Part shown: piece by piece, positions 1 to 8,052 of the stretch
How the letters are laid out: each line of letters begins with the position of its first letter
How positions within the stretch are numbered: position 1 is the stretch's first letter
Origin: Treponema sp.
Lineage (GTDB): Bacteria > Spirochaetota > Spirochaetia > Treponematales > Treponemataceae
Length of the DNA: 10,977 nt
Assembly: GCA_016296205.1 (NCBI GenBank)
Contig: JAEDJS010000063.1
Span: forward strand, 1 to 10,977
Reading direction: 5' to 3'
Translations under genes and position numbers: made by a program
The notes under the pieces: model-generated
What the model saw: the letters and a program-made list of their open reading frames with translations, nothing else
Databases searched by the model: none
Told to the model about the DNA's origin: nothing

Positions 1-9
1 GAACAGCGT

Positions 10-50
10 AAAAAGTCAATCGATTGTTGAAACAATCTTCTTGACTTTTT
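10..50 (+). terminator. Terminator-like hairpin just upstream of pdp
   Basis: The arms AAAAAGTCAA (10-19) and TTGACTTTTT (41-50) are perfectly complementary. Inside them GATTGT (22-27) pairs with ACAATC (32-37) around a TGAA loop (28-31), leaving a small internal loop of TC against TTC. The 3' arm ends in five T, so it resembles an intrinsic terminator and could work in both directions. It probably ends an upstream gene outside the window. It also sits only two bases before the pdp ribosome-binding site, so pdp transcripts starting further upstream must pass through it. Confidence 0.7.
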
Positions 51-52
51 AT

Positions 53-58
53 GGAGGG
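53..58 (+). promoter_or_regulatory. Ribosome-binding site of pdp
   Basis: GGAGGG lies three bases before the ATG at 62. It decides the start: an in-frame TTG at 41 lies inside the hairpin and has no such site, and the family's N-terminus (M-R-A-x-D-I-I-I-K-K) begins exactly at this ATG. Confidence 0.8.
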
Positions 59-61
59 AAA

Positions 62-1399
62 ATGAGAGCTGCTGACATAATTATTAAAAAACGGGGAACA
101 AAAATCTGCCCTCCACAGGAACTTAAACAGGAAGAAATCAACTTTATGGTAGAAGGATACACAACAGGTTCAATTCCTGATTACCAGATGAGTGCTTTTT
201 TAATGGCAGTTTATTTTTCCGGCATGACTTTTAAAGAAACAGGTTATTTAACACAAGCAATGCTTCACAGTGGGGATGTAATTAACCTTTATTCAGAAAA
301 ATACAAAAATCTTAATCTTCACGGGCCTTTTGTAGACAAACATTCAACAGGAGGCGTTGGAGACAAGATAAGTCTTCCTCTGGCACCAATTACTGCAAGT
401 CTGGGGCTTCAGGTTCCAATGATGAGCGGAAGAGGTTTGGGCCATACAGGGGGCACTCTTGACAAGCTTGAATCAATAGAAGGCTATAATGTTGTTCTTC
501 CGGAAGATACTTTTGCCAGTTTTATAAGCGAAAACAATTATGCAATGACCGGCCAGACAGAAAAGATTGCTCCTGCAGACAGAAAAATGTACGCTTTAAG
601 AGATGTTACAGGTACTGTAGAAAGCATTCCTCTGATTACGGCATCGATTTTATCAAAAAAAATTGCAGAAGGCAGTGACGCCCTTGTATTTGACGTAAAA
701 TTTGGTACAGGTGCTTTTATGAAAACTAAAGAAGATGCAGAAGCACTGGCCACAAGTCTTGTAAAAACTGCTCAGTCAATGGGTAAAAAAGCAGTTGCCC
801 TTATTACAAAAATGGAAAGCCCTCTGGGATTTAAAACCGGTAATTTTCTGGAAATAGAAGAAACACTGGAATGTCTTTGCGGTGAAGGCCCGGAAGATAT
901 TATGGAATTAACATTTCAGTTAGGTGCCCAAATGCTTATTTTAGGTGGAATTGCAAAAGATATAAATCAAGGAATCGAACTTTGCCGAAGGGCTGTAACA
1001 AGCGGAAAAGCACTGGAATATTTTTTAAAAAACGTAGACATGCAGGGAGGCAACTCCAAAAAGTTGATGGAGCAGAAAGGTGTACGCCGTTCAAAATTCA
1101 GAGAAGATATTACATCTGCGCAGGACGGTTATATCAACATAGATGCATACAAAACAGGAATTGCCTGCATTAACCTGGGAGTTGGAAGAAACAAAACAAC
1201 AGATAAAGTTGATGCTGACTCAGGTATAATTTTTAAGCAGACTAATAATTCGTTTGTAAAAAAAGGACAGGTTATTATGGAAGTTTATGGCAGAGATCAG
1301 GAAAGCCTTCAAAAAGGTGTTGAATCCCTTAAGGATGCCATAAGTTACAGTGACAAAAAAGCAGAGGAAGAAAAATTAATCTGGAAAATAATCTGCTGA
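62..1399 (+). CDS. pdp: Pyrimidine-nucleoside phosphorylase
   Basis: This 445-residue cytoplasmic enzyme splits thymidine, uridine or deoxyuridine with phosphate into the base and (deoxy)ribose-1-phosphate, in pyrimidine salvage. The phosphate-binding stretch KHSTGGVGDK is at residues 93-102. The family signature SGRGLGHTGGTLDKLE follows. The base-binding residues R180, S195 and K199 have the same spacing as R171, S186 and K190 of E. coli thymidine phosphorylase (numbers recalled). The DVKFGTGAFM segment and the C-terminal domain with GVGRNKTTDKVD are also present. Length is close to the usual 430-440, with a slightly longer N-terminal loop. The family N-terminus favours Pdp (broad specificity) over DeoA (thymidine only), but sequence reading alone cannot settle this. 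It is the first visible gene of a likely pdp-recJ-peptidase transcript, directly behind a hairpin. Confidence 0.95.
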   Translation: MRAADIIIKKRGTKICPPQELKQEEINFMVEGYTTGSIPDYQMSAFLMAVYFSGMTFKETGYLTQAMLHSGDVINLYSEKYKNLNLHGPFVDKHSTGGVGDKISLPLAPITASLGLQVPMMSGRGLGHTGGTLDKLESIEGYNVVLPEDTFASFISENNYAMTGQTEKIAPADRKMYALRDVTGTVESIPLITASILSKKIAEGSDALVFDVKFGTGAFMKTKEDAEALATSLVKTAQSMGKKAVALITKMESPLGFKTGNFLEIEETLECLCGEGPEDIMELTFQLGAQMLILGGIAKDINQGIELCRRAVTSGKALEYFLKNVDMQGGNSKKLMEQKGVRRSKFREDITSAQDGYINIDAYKTGIACINLGVGRNKTTDKVDADSGIIFKQTNNSFVKKGQVIMEVYGRDQESLQKGVESLKDAISYSDKKAEEEKLIWKIIC

Positions 1400-1420
1400 T
1401 AAAAATGTATAAAAAACACA

Positions 1421-1425
1421 AAGGA
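1421..1425 (+). promoter_or_regulatory. Ribosome-binding site of recJ (TTG start)
   Basis: AAGGA lies eight bases before a TTG at 1434. No in-frame ATG is available nearby, so this site supports a TTG start for recJ. Confidence 0.7.
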
Positions 1426-1433
1426 TATATATT

Positions 1434-3581
1434 TTGAAAACTTGGAATAAAAAACGCATTACCAAAAGTGAAATTGAAGAATTGCAGAAACGTTATGGAA
1501 TTGATCCTATTACGGCCAGCATTCTTGTAAGACGTAACATTACAGAAGGCAAAGACCTTTTATTCTATCTGGAAAATGATTTAAGGTTCCAGCACTCACC
1601 TTTTCTCTTTGCAAATATGGAAGATGCAGTTGACCGCATTTTACAGGCACTGGAAGAAAAAGAAAAAGTTCTTATTTTCGGGGACAGAGACGTAGACGGT
1701 ATTACAAGTACAACAGTTTTATACCAGGAACTTAAACGCATGGGTATAGATGTTACATACCGGCTTCCAATAGGTGATGACGCTTACGGACTTACGAATC
1801 AAATTATTGATGAATTCGCCGCAAATTTTGGTTCACTTATAATCACTGTAGACTGCGGAATTGCAAATATTCAGGAAGCAAAACATTGTGAAGAACTTGG
1901 AATTGATCTTATTATTACAGATCACCACGAAGCACAGGATGAGCTTCCACAGCCTGCCATAATTCTTGATCCCAAAACAAGTGATTCAGGATATCCGTTC
2001 AAAGGAATAAGCGGATGTGCTGTAGCATACAAACTTGTAAGCGCACTACGGTTTTCCAGAAGTGAACTTTACAAACAGGAAATTTGTCTTATGAATATTG
2101 AGCCAATGAAGGACTCTTACAAAATTCAGTGTCTTAAGACAAAAAACCTTGTACCTGTAACTAAACTGGAAGAAACAATTATTCCTGGTTTGATTTCAAT
2201 TTCACAGACAAGGCTTCCACGGTTTCTTCAGGGACAGCAGATTTACATATGGGATAAAGATACAACTCAGAAACTTTTAAAAGGTGCCTTCGGATCCAAT
2301 GTAGAATTTAATTTCTATGACATACGAAACGATGTATGCCGCCTTATTCCGTCTGTAAAAGACACATCATTACTGCGGATAAAAGATATGTCTAGAATAG
2401 CAAAATACGGAAATCATCCATCAACAGAAATCGGGGGATTTTACAATATTTTTGTAAGCTTTATGCAGGCAAATCTAAAATCAATTTTCCCGGATTATCA
2501 GAAAAATGAAGATGAAGATTTACAGCTTGTTGCCCTAGCCGCTCTTGCAGACATAATGCCTATGGAAAACGAAAACCGCATTTTTATTAAACATGCACTG
2601 AATCTTTTTAACAGCAAATCCAATTCAACAAGAAAAGGTTTACGTGAACTTTTTGCATTAATGAACATGTTTGGAAAGACTATTGATTCTACAAAACTTG
2701 GATGGGATGTTGTTCCTGCATTAAATGCCGCCGGCCGTTTAGGAAGAGCAGATGTTGCCGCTCAATTATTTTTAAGTGAAGATGGAATTGAACGGGAAAA
2801 AGTTGCAAAAGAGATTCTGGAATTAAACAGCCAGCGCAAAAGTCTTACTCAGGAAGCAATGAACTATACTTCAATCCAGGCAGAAAATTCACTGGAGCAA
2901 TATAATAACAAAATGTGTGTTGTAATTGACCAGAGAATAAACAGAGGCGTAAACGGACTTCTTGCCGGCAAACTTTCCAGTCAATACAACGTTCCTGCAG
3001 TAAGCATCTGTTTTCTTGGAGATCAATGCATCGGTTCTATAAGAGCAAAACGTGGAGTAAATGTTCAGCCCGTTCTTAAACAATTTGATATTTTTACTGC
3101 CTGGGGTGGCCATGAAGCTGCAGCCGGTTTTACATTCAACAAAAAAGACTTGCCGGAATTTGAATCAAAACTCAAAAAAATATGTATGCAGCTTGAATTA
3201 GAACAATGCCAGGACAGTGACACAATTAATGTTGACGCAGAAATTCCAGAAAGTTACATGAATGCAAATCTGTTTTCTGTTATAGACCGTCTTGAACCTT
3301 ACGGGAACAAAAATGATCCTTTAGTACTTATGTGCAGCGGAATGACTGTTTGCGACGGAACATGTTTTACAGGAAGCAAGGAAAAACCACATTTACGCCT
3401 CCTGCTCCAGTCCGGGCAGACAAAATGGCCTGCAATGTTCTGGAACGAAGGTGAACGTTTAAACAGGGATTTTTCTATTGGAGACAAAGTTGATATTCTG
3501 TTTCAGCTGCAAAGAAATTTCTTTAATGGAGTTGAAAAGCCTCAACTAATACTTCAGGATATCCGAAAATCAGTAATGTAA
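1434..3581 (+). CDS. recJ: RecJ-type single-stranded-DNA exonuclease with a large insert
   Basis: RecJ degrades single-stranded DNA 5' to 3' in recombination and mismatch repair. The metal-binding DHH-family motifs are visible: GDRDVDG (83-89, with D86 and D88), VDCGI (D140), TDHH (D163, H164, H165), and ALAD (D373). The DHHA1 domain follows, with GGHEAAAG (H560), and then a C-terminal OB-like domain from about residue 610. At 715 residues it is much longer than E. coli RecJ (577). The excess lies mainly between H165 and D373, which are 208 residues apart here against about 60 in Thermus RecJ (recalled numbering). Several secondary motifs differ: the arginine usual in GPRLNAAGR is alanine (A429), and the usual WHxGV stretch of DHHA1 reads INRGV (502-506). 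It starts at TTG 34 bases after pdp. Family assignment is firm; exact biochemical activity is less certain. Confidence 0.92.
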   Translation: MKTWNKKRITKSEIEELQKRYGIDPITASILVRRNITEGKDLLFYLENDLRFQHSPFLFANMEDAVDRILQALEEKEKVLIFGDRDVDGITSTTVLYQELKRMGIDVTYRLPIGDDAYGLTNQIIDEFAANFGSLIITVDCGIANIQEAKHCEELGIDLIITDHHEAQDELPQPAIILDPKTSDSGYPFKGISGCAVAYKLVSALRFSRSELYKQEICLMNIEPMKDSYKIQCLKTKNLVPVTKLEETIIPGLISISQTRLPRFLQGQQIYIWDKDTTQKLLKGAFGSNVEFNFYDIRNDVCRLIPSVKDTSLLRIKDMSRIAKYGNHPSTEIGGFYNIFVSFMQANLKSIFPDYQKNEDEDLQLVALAALADIMPMENENRIFIKHALNLFNSKSNSTRKGLRELFALMNMFGKTIDSTKLGWDVVPALNAAGRLGRADVAAQLFLSEDGIEREKVAKEILELNSQRKSLTQEAMNYTSIQAENSLEQYNNKMCVVIDQRINRGVNGLLAGKLSSQYNVPAVSICFLGDQCIGSIRAKRGVNVQPVLKQFDIFTAWGGHEAAAGFTFNKKDLPEFESKLKKICMQLELEQCQDSDTINVDAEIPESYMNANLFSVIDRLEPYGNKNDPLVLMCSGMTVCDGTCFTGSKEKPHLRLLLQSGQTKWPAMFWNEGERLNRDFSIGDKVDILFQLQRNFFNGVEKPQLILQDIRKSVM

Positions 3582-3590
3582 ACTTTTATT

Positions 3591-3595
3591 GGGAG
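3591..3595 (+). promoter_or_regulatory. Ribosome-binding site of the M23 peptidase gene
   Basis: GGGAG lies 11 bases before the ATG at 3607. It overlaps an in-frame upstream TTG at 3589, which itself has no site, so the ATG is the better start. The ATG also gives a clean signal peptide. Confidence 0.6.
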
Positions 3596-3606
3596 AATTC
3601 AACATA

Positions 3607-4599
3607 ATGAAAATCAATAAATTAATATGGACAGGAATATTATCATTTGCAGTTCTTTTTAATGCTGTCGCAAAGGATGCCATTCATCAGAACGAAGTAT
3701 ACGATATTTATTTAACATATACAGATTCAACTTATCCGGGAGATGCTGTATTTCTAAAAATATCATTTAAGGAAAATAAAAAGTTAAAAAAGAAAGATAA
3801 ACCGGCAACAAGCGCAAAGGCAAAAATTGCTTTTAACGACAAAACTCTTTTTAATACAAAATTTTACTCTGTTCCAGAAAAACTTTCAAAAACAAAAAAC
3901 ACTTTTATTGCAGCACTTCCACTTTCCAGCTATGCAAAAACAGGAACATATGATCTTACTGTAATTTATTCCTATGAAGGGGAACCTAATATGGAATTTA
4001 CAGTTCCAGTTGAAGTAAATTCAAAAGATTTTGTAGAAGAAACAATTCCACTTAATGCACAGAACACTGAAATCAAAACAAACACAAGTCCTGAACGTAT
4101 GAGTCAGATAGAAAAGCTTAACGGAATCCTTGGAACAATAAACGAAGACGCTGTTTATCAGATTACACCTTTTGCCCAGCCAACAACAATAACAAGAAGA
4201 ACTTCATTTTTTGCAGACCGCAGAACATTCGCCTACAGCAATGGAAAAAGTTCAACTTCACTTCACTATGGAATTGATTTTGGCTGTTCCAATGGAACAC
4301 ATGTAACAAGCTGTGCTGCTGGAAAAGTCGTTCTTGCGGAAAACAGGATTTCAACTGGTTACAGTGTTGTTATTGAACATTTGCCAGGACTTTATTCACT
4401 TTATTACCACATGGATGAACTAAAAGTAAAGGAAGGCGACATTATTAACATGGGCGATTTAATTGGTTTAAGCGGTGCAACAGGTCTTGCAACTGGCCCA
4501 CATCTGCACTGGGAAATAAGACTTTTTATGAACGCTATAAATCCAGACCAGCTTTGCGAAAACTTTCTGTTTGCCCCAGCTGCTGCTCAGAATAAATAG
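3607..4599 (+). CDS. Secreted M23 (LytM-like) zinc metallopeptidase
   Basis: This 330-residue exported protein probably cuts peptide cross-links of peptidoglycan, or activates enzymes that do. Residues 1 to about 23 form a signal peptide (K-rich start, hydrophobic stretch, AVAKD cleavage region) without a lipobox. Residues about 25-150 look like a beta-rich domain with a lysine-rich loop (KKLKKKDK), function unknown. The C-terminal LytM domain has HxxxD (H220, D224), H268 and HLH (H299, H301). This matches the spacing of LytM H210, D214, H260, H291 and H293 (recalled), so the zinc ligands and catalytic histidines all seem intact and an active enzyme is expected. It starts 25 bases after recJ and is the last gene before a strong hairpin terminator. 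Its substrate and any specific role in cell division or shape cannot be read from the sequence. Confidence 0.9.
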   Translation: MKINKLIWTGILSFAVLFNAVAKDAIHQNEVYDIYLTYTDSTYPGDAVFLKISFKENKKLKKKDKPATSAKAKIAFNDKTLFNTKFYSVPEKLSKTKNTFIAALPLSSYAKTGTYDLTVIYSYEGEPNMEFTVPVEVNSKDFVEETIPLNAQNTEIKTNTSPERMSQIEKLNGILGTINEDAVYQITPFAQPTTITRRTSFFADRRTFAYSNGKSSTSLHYGIDFGCSNGTHVTSCAAGKVVLAENRISTGYSVVIEHLPGLYSLYYHMDELKVKEGDIINMGDLIGLSGATGLATGPHLHWEIRLFMNAINPDQLCENFLFAPAAAQNK

Positions 4600-4620
4600 C
4601 AGAACATACACATACTGAAT

Positions 4621-4669
4621 AAAAAATCAGAAACCATTGACAAAATTGCCGGTGATTTCTGATTTTTTT
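4621..4669. terminator. Bidirectional intrinsic terminator between convergent genes
   Basis: AAAAAATCAGAAA (4621-4633) is perfectly complementary to TTTCTGATTTTTT (4656-4668), with about 22 bases between the arms. Read forward, the stem ends in seven T (4663-4669) and closes the pdp-recJ-peptidase unit. Read in reverse, the run of A becomes six T and closes the ligA unit, whose stop codon lies at 4672-4674. One hairpin thus serves both operons. Confidence 0.88.
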
Positions 4670-4671
4670 GT

Positions 4672-6627
4672 CTATTTGAATAAAGCAAGAAATTCTTCTT
4701 CATTAATAACCGGAATTCCAAGACTGGCGGCTTTAACATTTTTTGAAGATCCGGAAGTTTTATCATTTGTAACAAGGTAAGTTAATCCTTTTACAACAGA
4801 GCTTTTTGCAGACCCCCCATTTTCTTTAACAAGTTTTTCTGCATCTGCCCTTTTTATTGTATGAAGTTCACCTGTAAAACAAAAACTTTTTCCTTCTAGT
4901 TTACCGCCAGAAATCTGTTTAAGAATAATTGTGCCGCTTTGAACAAGAGAGTTCATTTCGTCTTTGCATTCCCTCATCCCTTGAACAAATGATGCAGCCA
5001 TGATTTCTGCAAAACCGTAAACAGAAGCAATTTCTTCCACAGAGGCATTAATTAATTTTTCCAGAGAATTGAATCCTCCGTCTACAAGTTTATCAACCAG
5101 AGTTTCACCAATGCCTTCAATATCAAAACCGGCAATAAACTGGCTTAAAGTAAGAGTCCGGTGATTTTGGATTGAAGCATAGACTTTCTGCGCTCCAAGA
5201 GATTTTTTGTTATCTTCAATGGATTCTTCATTCAAAAAAAATGGAGTAAGCTCCTGTTCCGTCAAAGAATACAGATCAGAAATACATTTAACAAGTCCGC
5301 TTTTAAAAAGAGCTGCAACTAGAGTTTCACCAAGATCCCGTATGTCAGCAGTCTGAGTCCATTTTAAAAGTCTGTGCAAAATCTTTTTAGAGCAAGTTGA
5401 ATTAGGACAATACAGTCTTGTTCCATCGTTTACAAGAGAGCTTCCACAGGATAAACATTTATCAGGAACAATGATTTCAGACAGAGAATTAAGCTGTTCA
5501 CATGACAAATCACTTTCCGGCAGAACACTTTCTATTTTAGGAATAATTTCGCCTCGTTTTACAACAACAACTTTATGGCCTATTTTTAGCCCCAAATTTT
5601 TAATTAGATTTGGATTGGCAAGGCTTGCTTTCTGTACGGTTGTTCCGTTTAAATCAACTGGATCAAAAATTGCAACCGGTGTGTAGGTAGCTCCATTTTC
5701 ATTCCATTCAACAGAACGAAGAATTGTTACAGCTTCTTCAAGACTGAATTTAAAAGCAATCTGGCGGTCAGGTCTGGCACGGCTTGCATCCTGATGATTG
5801 ACTGTTCTTTCTTTTATTACAAGGCCATCAATATCATAAGGAATTTCATTTTTTCTAAGTTCCATAACCTGCCCACGATAATCAATTACTTCCCGGGCAC
5901 TTTTGCAGATATGTAAAGGAACTGTGTTAAACGAATTGTCTTTGAGCCACTTTAACTTTTCTTCTTCATCAGAAAAAGGCTGAACACCTGTTGTAGACCA
6001 CACATCATAAGTAATAAGTTCAAGATTTTCACTACCTTCCCCATTTTTGCGTTTCATAAGTCCATTGGCAGCGTTACGACAATTTGCTTTGTCTGAATAT
6101 TTTTCTTTATGAACCTGATGAGTCATTATTACTTCACCACGAACACCACCTGTAAAATTTTCAGAGAGCTTGCGGGGAACACCCTTCATTTTTAACGCAT
6201 TATTTGTAATAACATCGCCAACAGTACCGTCGCCTCTTGTAACAGCTCTAATTAAACTGCCATTTTCATACTGAAGTTCCAGACTTGCTCCGTCAAGTTT
6301 GTATTCAACAAGATATTCAGAATAATTATGCTTAACTGCCCATTCAAGAAACTGTTCCGGATTTGCTGCTTTTTCCTGACTTCCCATTGGCATAACATGA
6401 CTGGCTTTTTCAAAATTACCGCTGTCTGCCCCAACCTTTTTTAAAATTCCATTGTCTGGATCAAGGAGTTTTAATTCATCCCACAGTTTATCAAATTCAA
6501 AATCTGAGATTTCAGATTCGCCGTTATAATACTGAGCCTGATATTTTGAAATTAATTTTTCCAGTTCGTTAATACGAAGCTTTTTCTGACTGTTTTTCTG
6601 AGCATCATCTATATCAAACAAATCCAT
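4672..6627 (-). CDS. ligA: NAD-dependent DNA ligase LigA (divergent)
   Basis: LigA seals nicks in DNA using NAD+, in replication and repair. Domains in order are: the NMN-binding Ia region (about 15-60, with Y33, Y34, D42, F45, D46); the nucleotidyltransferase domain with the AMP-accepting lysine in KLDG (K110), TRGDG (R131), GE (E165), YDIDGLVIK (K272) and AFKF (K293); an OB fold; a four-cysteine zinc finger (C391, C394, C407, C412); helix-hairpin-helix repeats (about 423-565); and a C-terminal BRCT domain (about 574-651). Length 651 is near the normal 670. All core catalytic lysines are present, so activity is expected. Some conserved stretches depart from the family pattern: ANCRNAANG replaces the usual NPRNAAAGSLRQ, and ENGATYTPVA replaces GRTGxxTPVA. 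It is the last gene of the minus-strand unit, 18 bases after trmB, with GGGGTGGG ending three bases before its ATG. Confidence 0.95.
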   Translation of the reverse strand: MDLFDIDDAQKNSQKKLRINELEKLISKYQAQYYNGESEISDFEFDKLWDELKLLDPDNGILKKVGADSGNFEKASHVMPMGSQEKAANPEQFLEWAVKHNYSEYLVEYKLDGASLELQYENGSLIRAVTRGDGTVGDVITNNALKMKGVPRKLSENFTGGVRGEVIMTHQVHKEKYSDKANCRNAANGLMKRKNGEGSENLELITYDVWSTTGVQPFSDEEEKLKWLKDNSFNTVPLHICKSAREVIDYRGQVMELRKNEIPYDIDGLVIKERTVNHQDASRARPDRQIAFKFSLEEAVTILRSVEWNENGATYTPVAIFDPVDLNGTTVQKASLANPNLIKNLGLKIGHKVVVVKRGEIIPKIESVLPESDLSCEQLNSLSEIIVPDKCLSCGSSLVNDGTRLYCPNSTCSKKILHRLLKWTQTADIRDLGETLVAALFKSGLVKCISDLYSLTEQELTPFFLNEESIEDNKKSLGAQKVYASIQNHRTLTLSQFIAGFDIEGIGETLVDKLVDGGFNSLEKLINASVEEIASVYGFAEIMAASFVQGMRECKDEMNSLVQSGTIILKQISGGKLEGKSFCFTGELHTIKRADAEKLVKENGGSAKSSVVKGLTYLVTNDKTSGSSKNVKAASLGIPVINEEEFLALFK

Positions 6628-6630
6628 TTT

Positions 6631-6638
6631 CCCACCCC
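6631..6638 (-). promoter_or_regulatory. Ribosome-binding site of ligA
   Basis: On the minus strand GGGGTGGG precedes AAA and the ATG at 6627. Its layout parallels the pdp site (GGAGGG, AAA, ATG), which suggests this organism tolerates short spacing. Confidence 0.6.
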
Positions 6639-6645
6639 AAAAAGA

Positions 6646-7365
6646 TTACTGTTTTTCAAAAAAAATTTCTTTAATGTCTCTACCAGCGTCAATTCCCTTC
6701 TGTTCAAATTTTGTGCGTGGACGCCATTCCTGGTGAGGAGCAAACCCCTGATATTTATTTTTCATTGTTTCTGTTGCAGTCAATTCTTCCAGAGCAAAAT
6801 CACCGTATTGGGCCCAGTCTGTTGCCATATAAATGTATCCGCCTTTAACAAGTTTGCCTGCCAGAAGATTTGTTCTTGGACGCTGCATAAATCTTCTCTT
6901 GTGATGTTTTTTCTTTGGCCAGGGATCCGGGAAAAAAACGTGAAAAGCACTAACAGATTCTGGAGCAATCATTTTTTCAAGAACTTCAACTGCATCATGC
7001 TGAACAATTCTAAGATTCCTGATTGAATTATGCTGAATTTCTCCCAAAAGTCTGCCCACTCCAGGCATATGAACTTCAAGCCCAAGATAATTATTCTCTG
7101 GATTCTGCATGGCAATAATCTGTGTTGCATGCCCCATACCAAAACCAATTTCTACAGTTACAGGATTCTTATTTCCAAAAAGCTTTTCAAAATCAATATA
7201 TTCTTCTTTAAAAGGAACACAATAAATTTTAGAAAGTTCCTCAAAATTTGATTTCTGAGCATCTGTCATTCTGCCTTGACGCAAAACAAAAGTTTTAATT
7301 GTTCTTTTAAAATTTGATTCCTTTTCTTCAATGCTTAATTCTTCTGAACTCATAAAAAATACCAA
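6646..7365 (-). CDS. trmB: tRNA (guanine-N7-)-methyltransferase
   Basis: TrmB methylates N7 of G46 in the variable loop of tRNAs, using S-adenosylmethionine, in the cytoplasm. Visible family marks are RTIKTFVLRQGRMT near the N-terminus, the SAM-binding VEIGFGMGHAT, the signature FPDPWPKKKHHKRRF with its catalytic aspartate region, and the C-terminal RPRTKFEQKGI motif. Length of 239 residues fits the family. The start is uncertain: TTG at 7365 has AGGA four bases upstream, while ATG at 7353 (protein starting MSSEEL) has no site at a workable distance. I prefer the TTG, as TTG is also used by recJ. The gene lies 12 bases after the lipoprotein gene and 18 bases before ligA, so it is co-transcribed with both; no functional link between them is obvious. 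Confidence 0.95.
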   Translation of the reverse strand: MVFFMSSEELSIEEKESNFKRTIKTFVLRQGRMTDAQKSNFEELSKIYCVPFKEEYIDFEKLFGNKNPVTVEIGFGMGHATQIIAMQNPENNYLGLEVHMPGVGRLLGEIQHNSIRNLRIVQHDAVEVLEKMIAPESVSAFHVFFPDPWPKKKHHKRRFMQRPRTNLLAGKLVKGGYIYMATDWAQYGDFALEELTATETMKNKYQGFAPHQEWRPRTKFEQKGIDAGRDIKEIFFEKQ

Positions 7366-7377
7366 TATTTCCTGCTA

Positions 7378-8052
7378 TTATAAATCTGATGCCGGTAAAT
7401 CTTCCTTTGGCATCATAACGCAAACTGCATTATTGTTCATAGTATAACAAATTCTTTTAACTGTAGCATCAGTCTGATCCCTGACAATTATTTTTGAATC
7501 AGACCAGTCCGGTTTAAGGTTTCCAAAATAAATCAGATTGCCGTCTTTATTATACAAAGCAATTTTTTCAGAATAAGAACCACGAATATTTAATGGAAAC
7601 TTTGAACCTTTTGCTTTATAAAATTCATTATCATAACTTACAAAAGTATAGGTTGAACAAATTTTTTCCTGAGCATCAGTGTATGTAATAGAATACCTTC
7701 CCTGGGGAATGAACTCATTTTTTGGTGCAACTAAATTTGTGTATCCAGCATAAGTTCTGTTGTTCTTTCCTGAAAATTTTCTGGGCTGAGAAATAGTCCA
7801 CTGGTAACCGGTTTCTTCATTTAAAGCAGTAAGCTTTTCCATGCGCTGTAAATCAGAAGCTTCAACAAACAAACTTAGCCTTACTTGAGGAGTTTTATCC
7901 ATTGATTCATAATCAAACACAACAGTTGAAGTTATACCGGAAATTGAAGGTTCAACATTACTGCATGATCCCCCAAAAAACAATCCTAAAATCAACAAAA
8001 GAGAAACACAAAAACTGTGGAGAAAAATTTTCATCTGATTCGGAACACCCAT
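7378..8052 (-). CDS. Small putative lipoprotein of unknown function
   Basis: I do not recognise this 224-residue protein. It has a hydrophobic signal segment (about residues 9-26) ending in LFFGGSC with cysteine at residue 30. This is a loose lipobox of the kind tolerated in spirochaetes, so export and lipid anchoring are likely but not certain. The rest has many short beta-type stretches, including PQGRYSITYTD, which suggests a beta-sandwich fold, with a polar C-terminus and no transmembrane segment. Its ATG overlaps the TAA of the preceding gene by one base (TAATG on the minus strand), and no clear ribosome-binding site precedes it, so translation may depend on reinitiation after that gene. 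An in-frame ATG at 8034 (protein starting MKIFLH) is an alternative start. It lies second in the four-gene minus-strand unit. Confidence 0.75.
   Translation of the reverse strand: MGVPNQMKIFLHSFCVSLLLILGLFFGGSCSNVEPSISGITSTVVFDYESMDKTPQVRLSLFVEASDLQRMEKLTALNEETGYQWTISQPRKFSGKNNRTYAGYTNLVAPKNEFIPQGRYSITYTDAQEKICSTYTFVSYDNEFYKAKGSKFPLNIRGSYSEKIALYNKDGNLIYFGNLKPDWSDSKIIVRDQTDATVKRICYTMNNNAVCVMMPKEDLPASDL

Noticed and set aside
51..65. A four-codon frame (MEGK, stop) whose TGA overlaps the pdp ATG
   Set aside because: It lies on the pdp ribosome-binding site itself, has no site of its own, and such tiny frames are common by chance.
5471..5686. 71-codon plus-strand open frame inside ligA
   Set aside because: It is antisense to the ligA OB-fold region, without a start site or recognisable product.
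6733..7251. Two plus-strand open frames opposite trmB
   Set aside because: trmB is certain on the other strand from its conserved motifs, and these frames show no family features.
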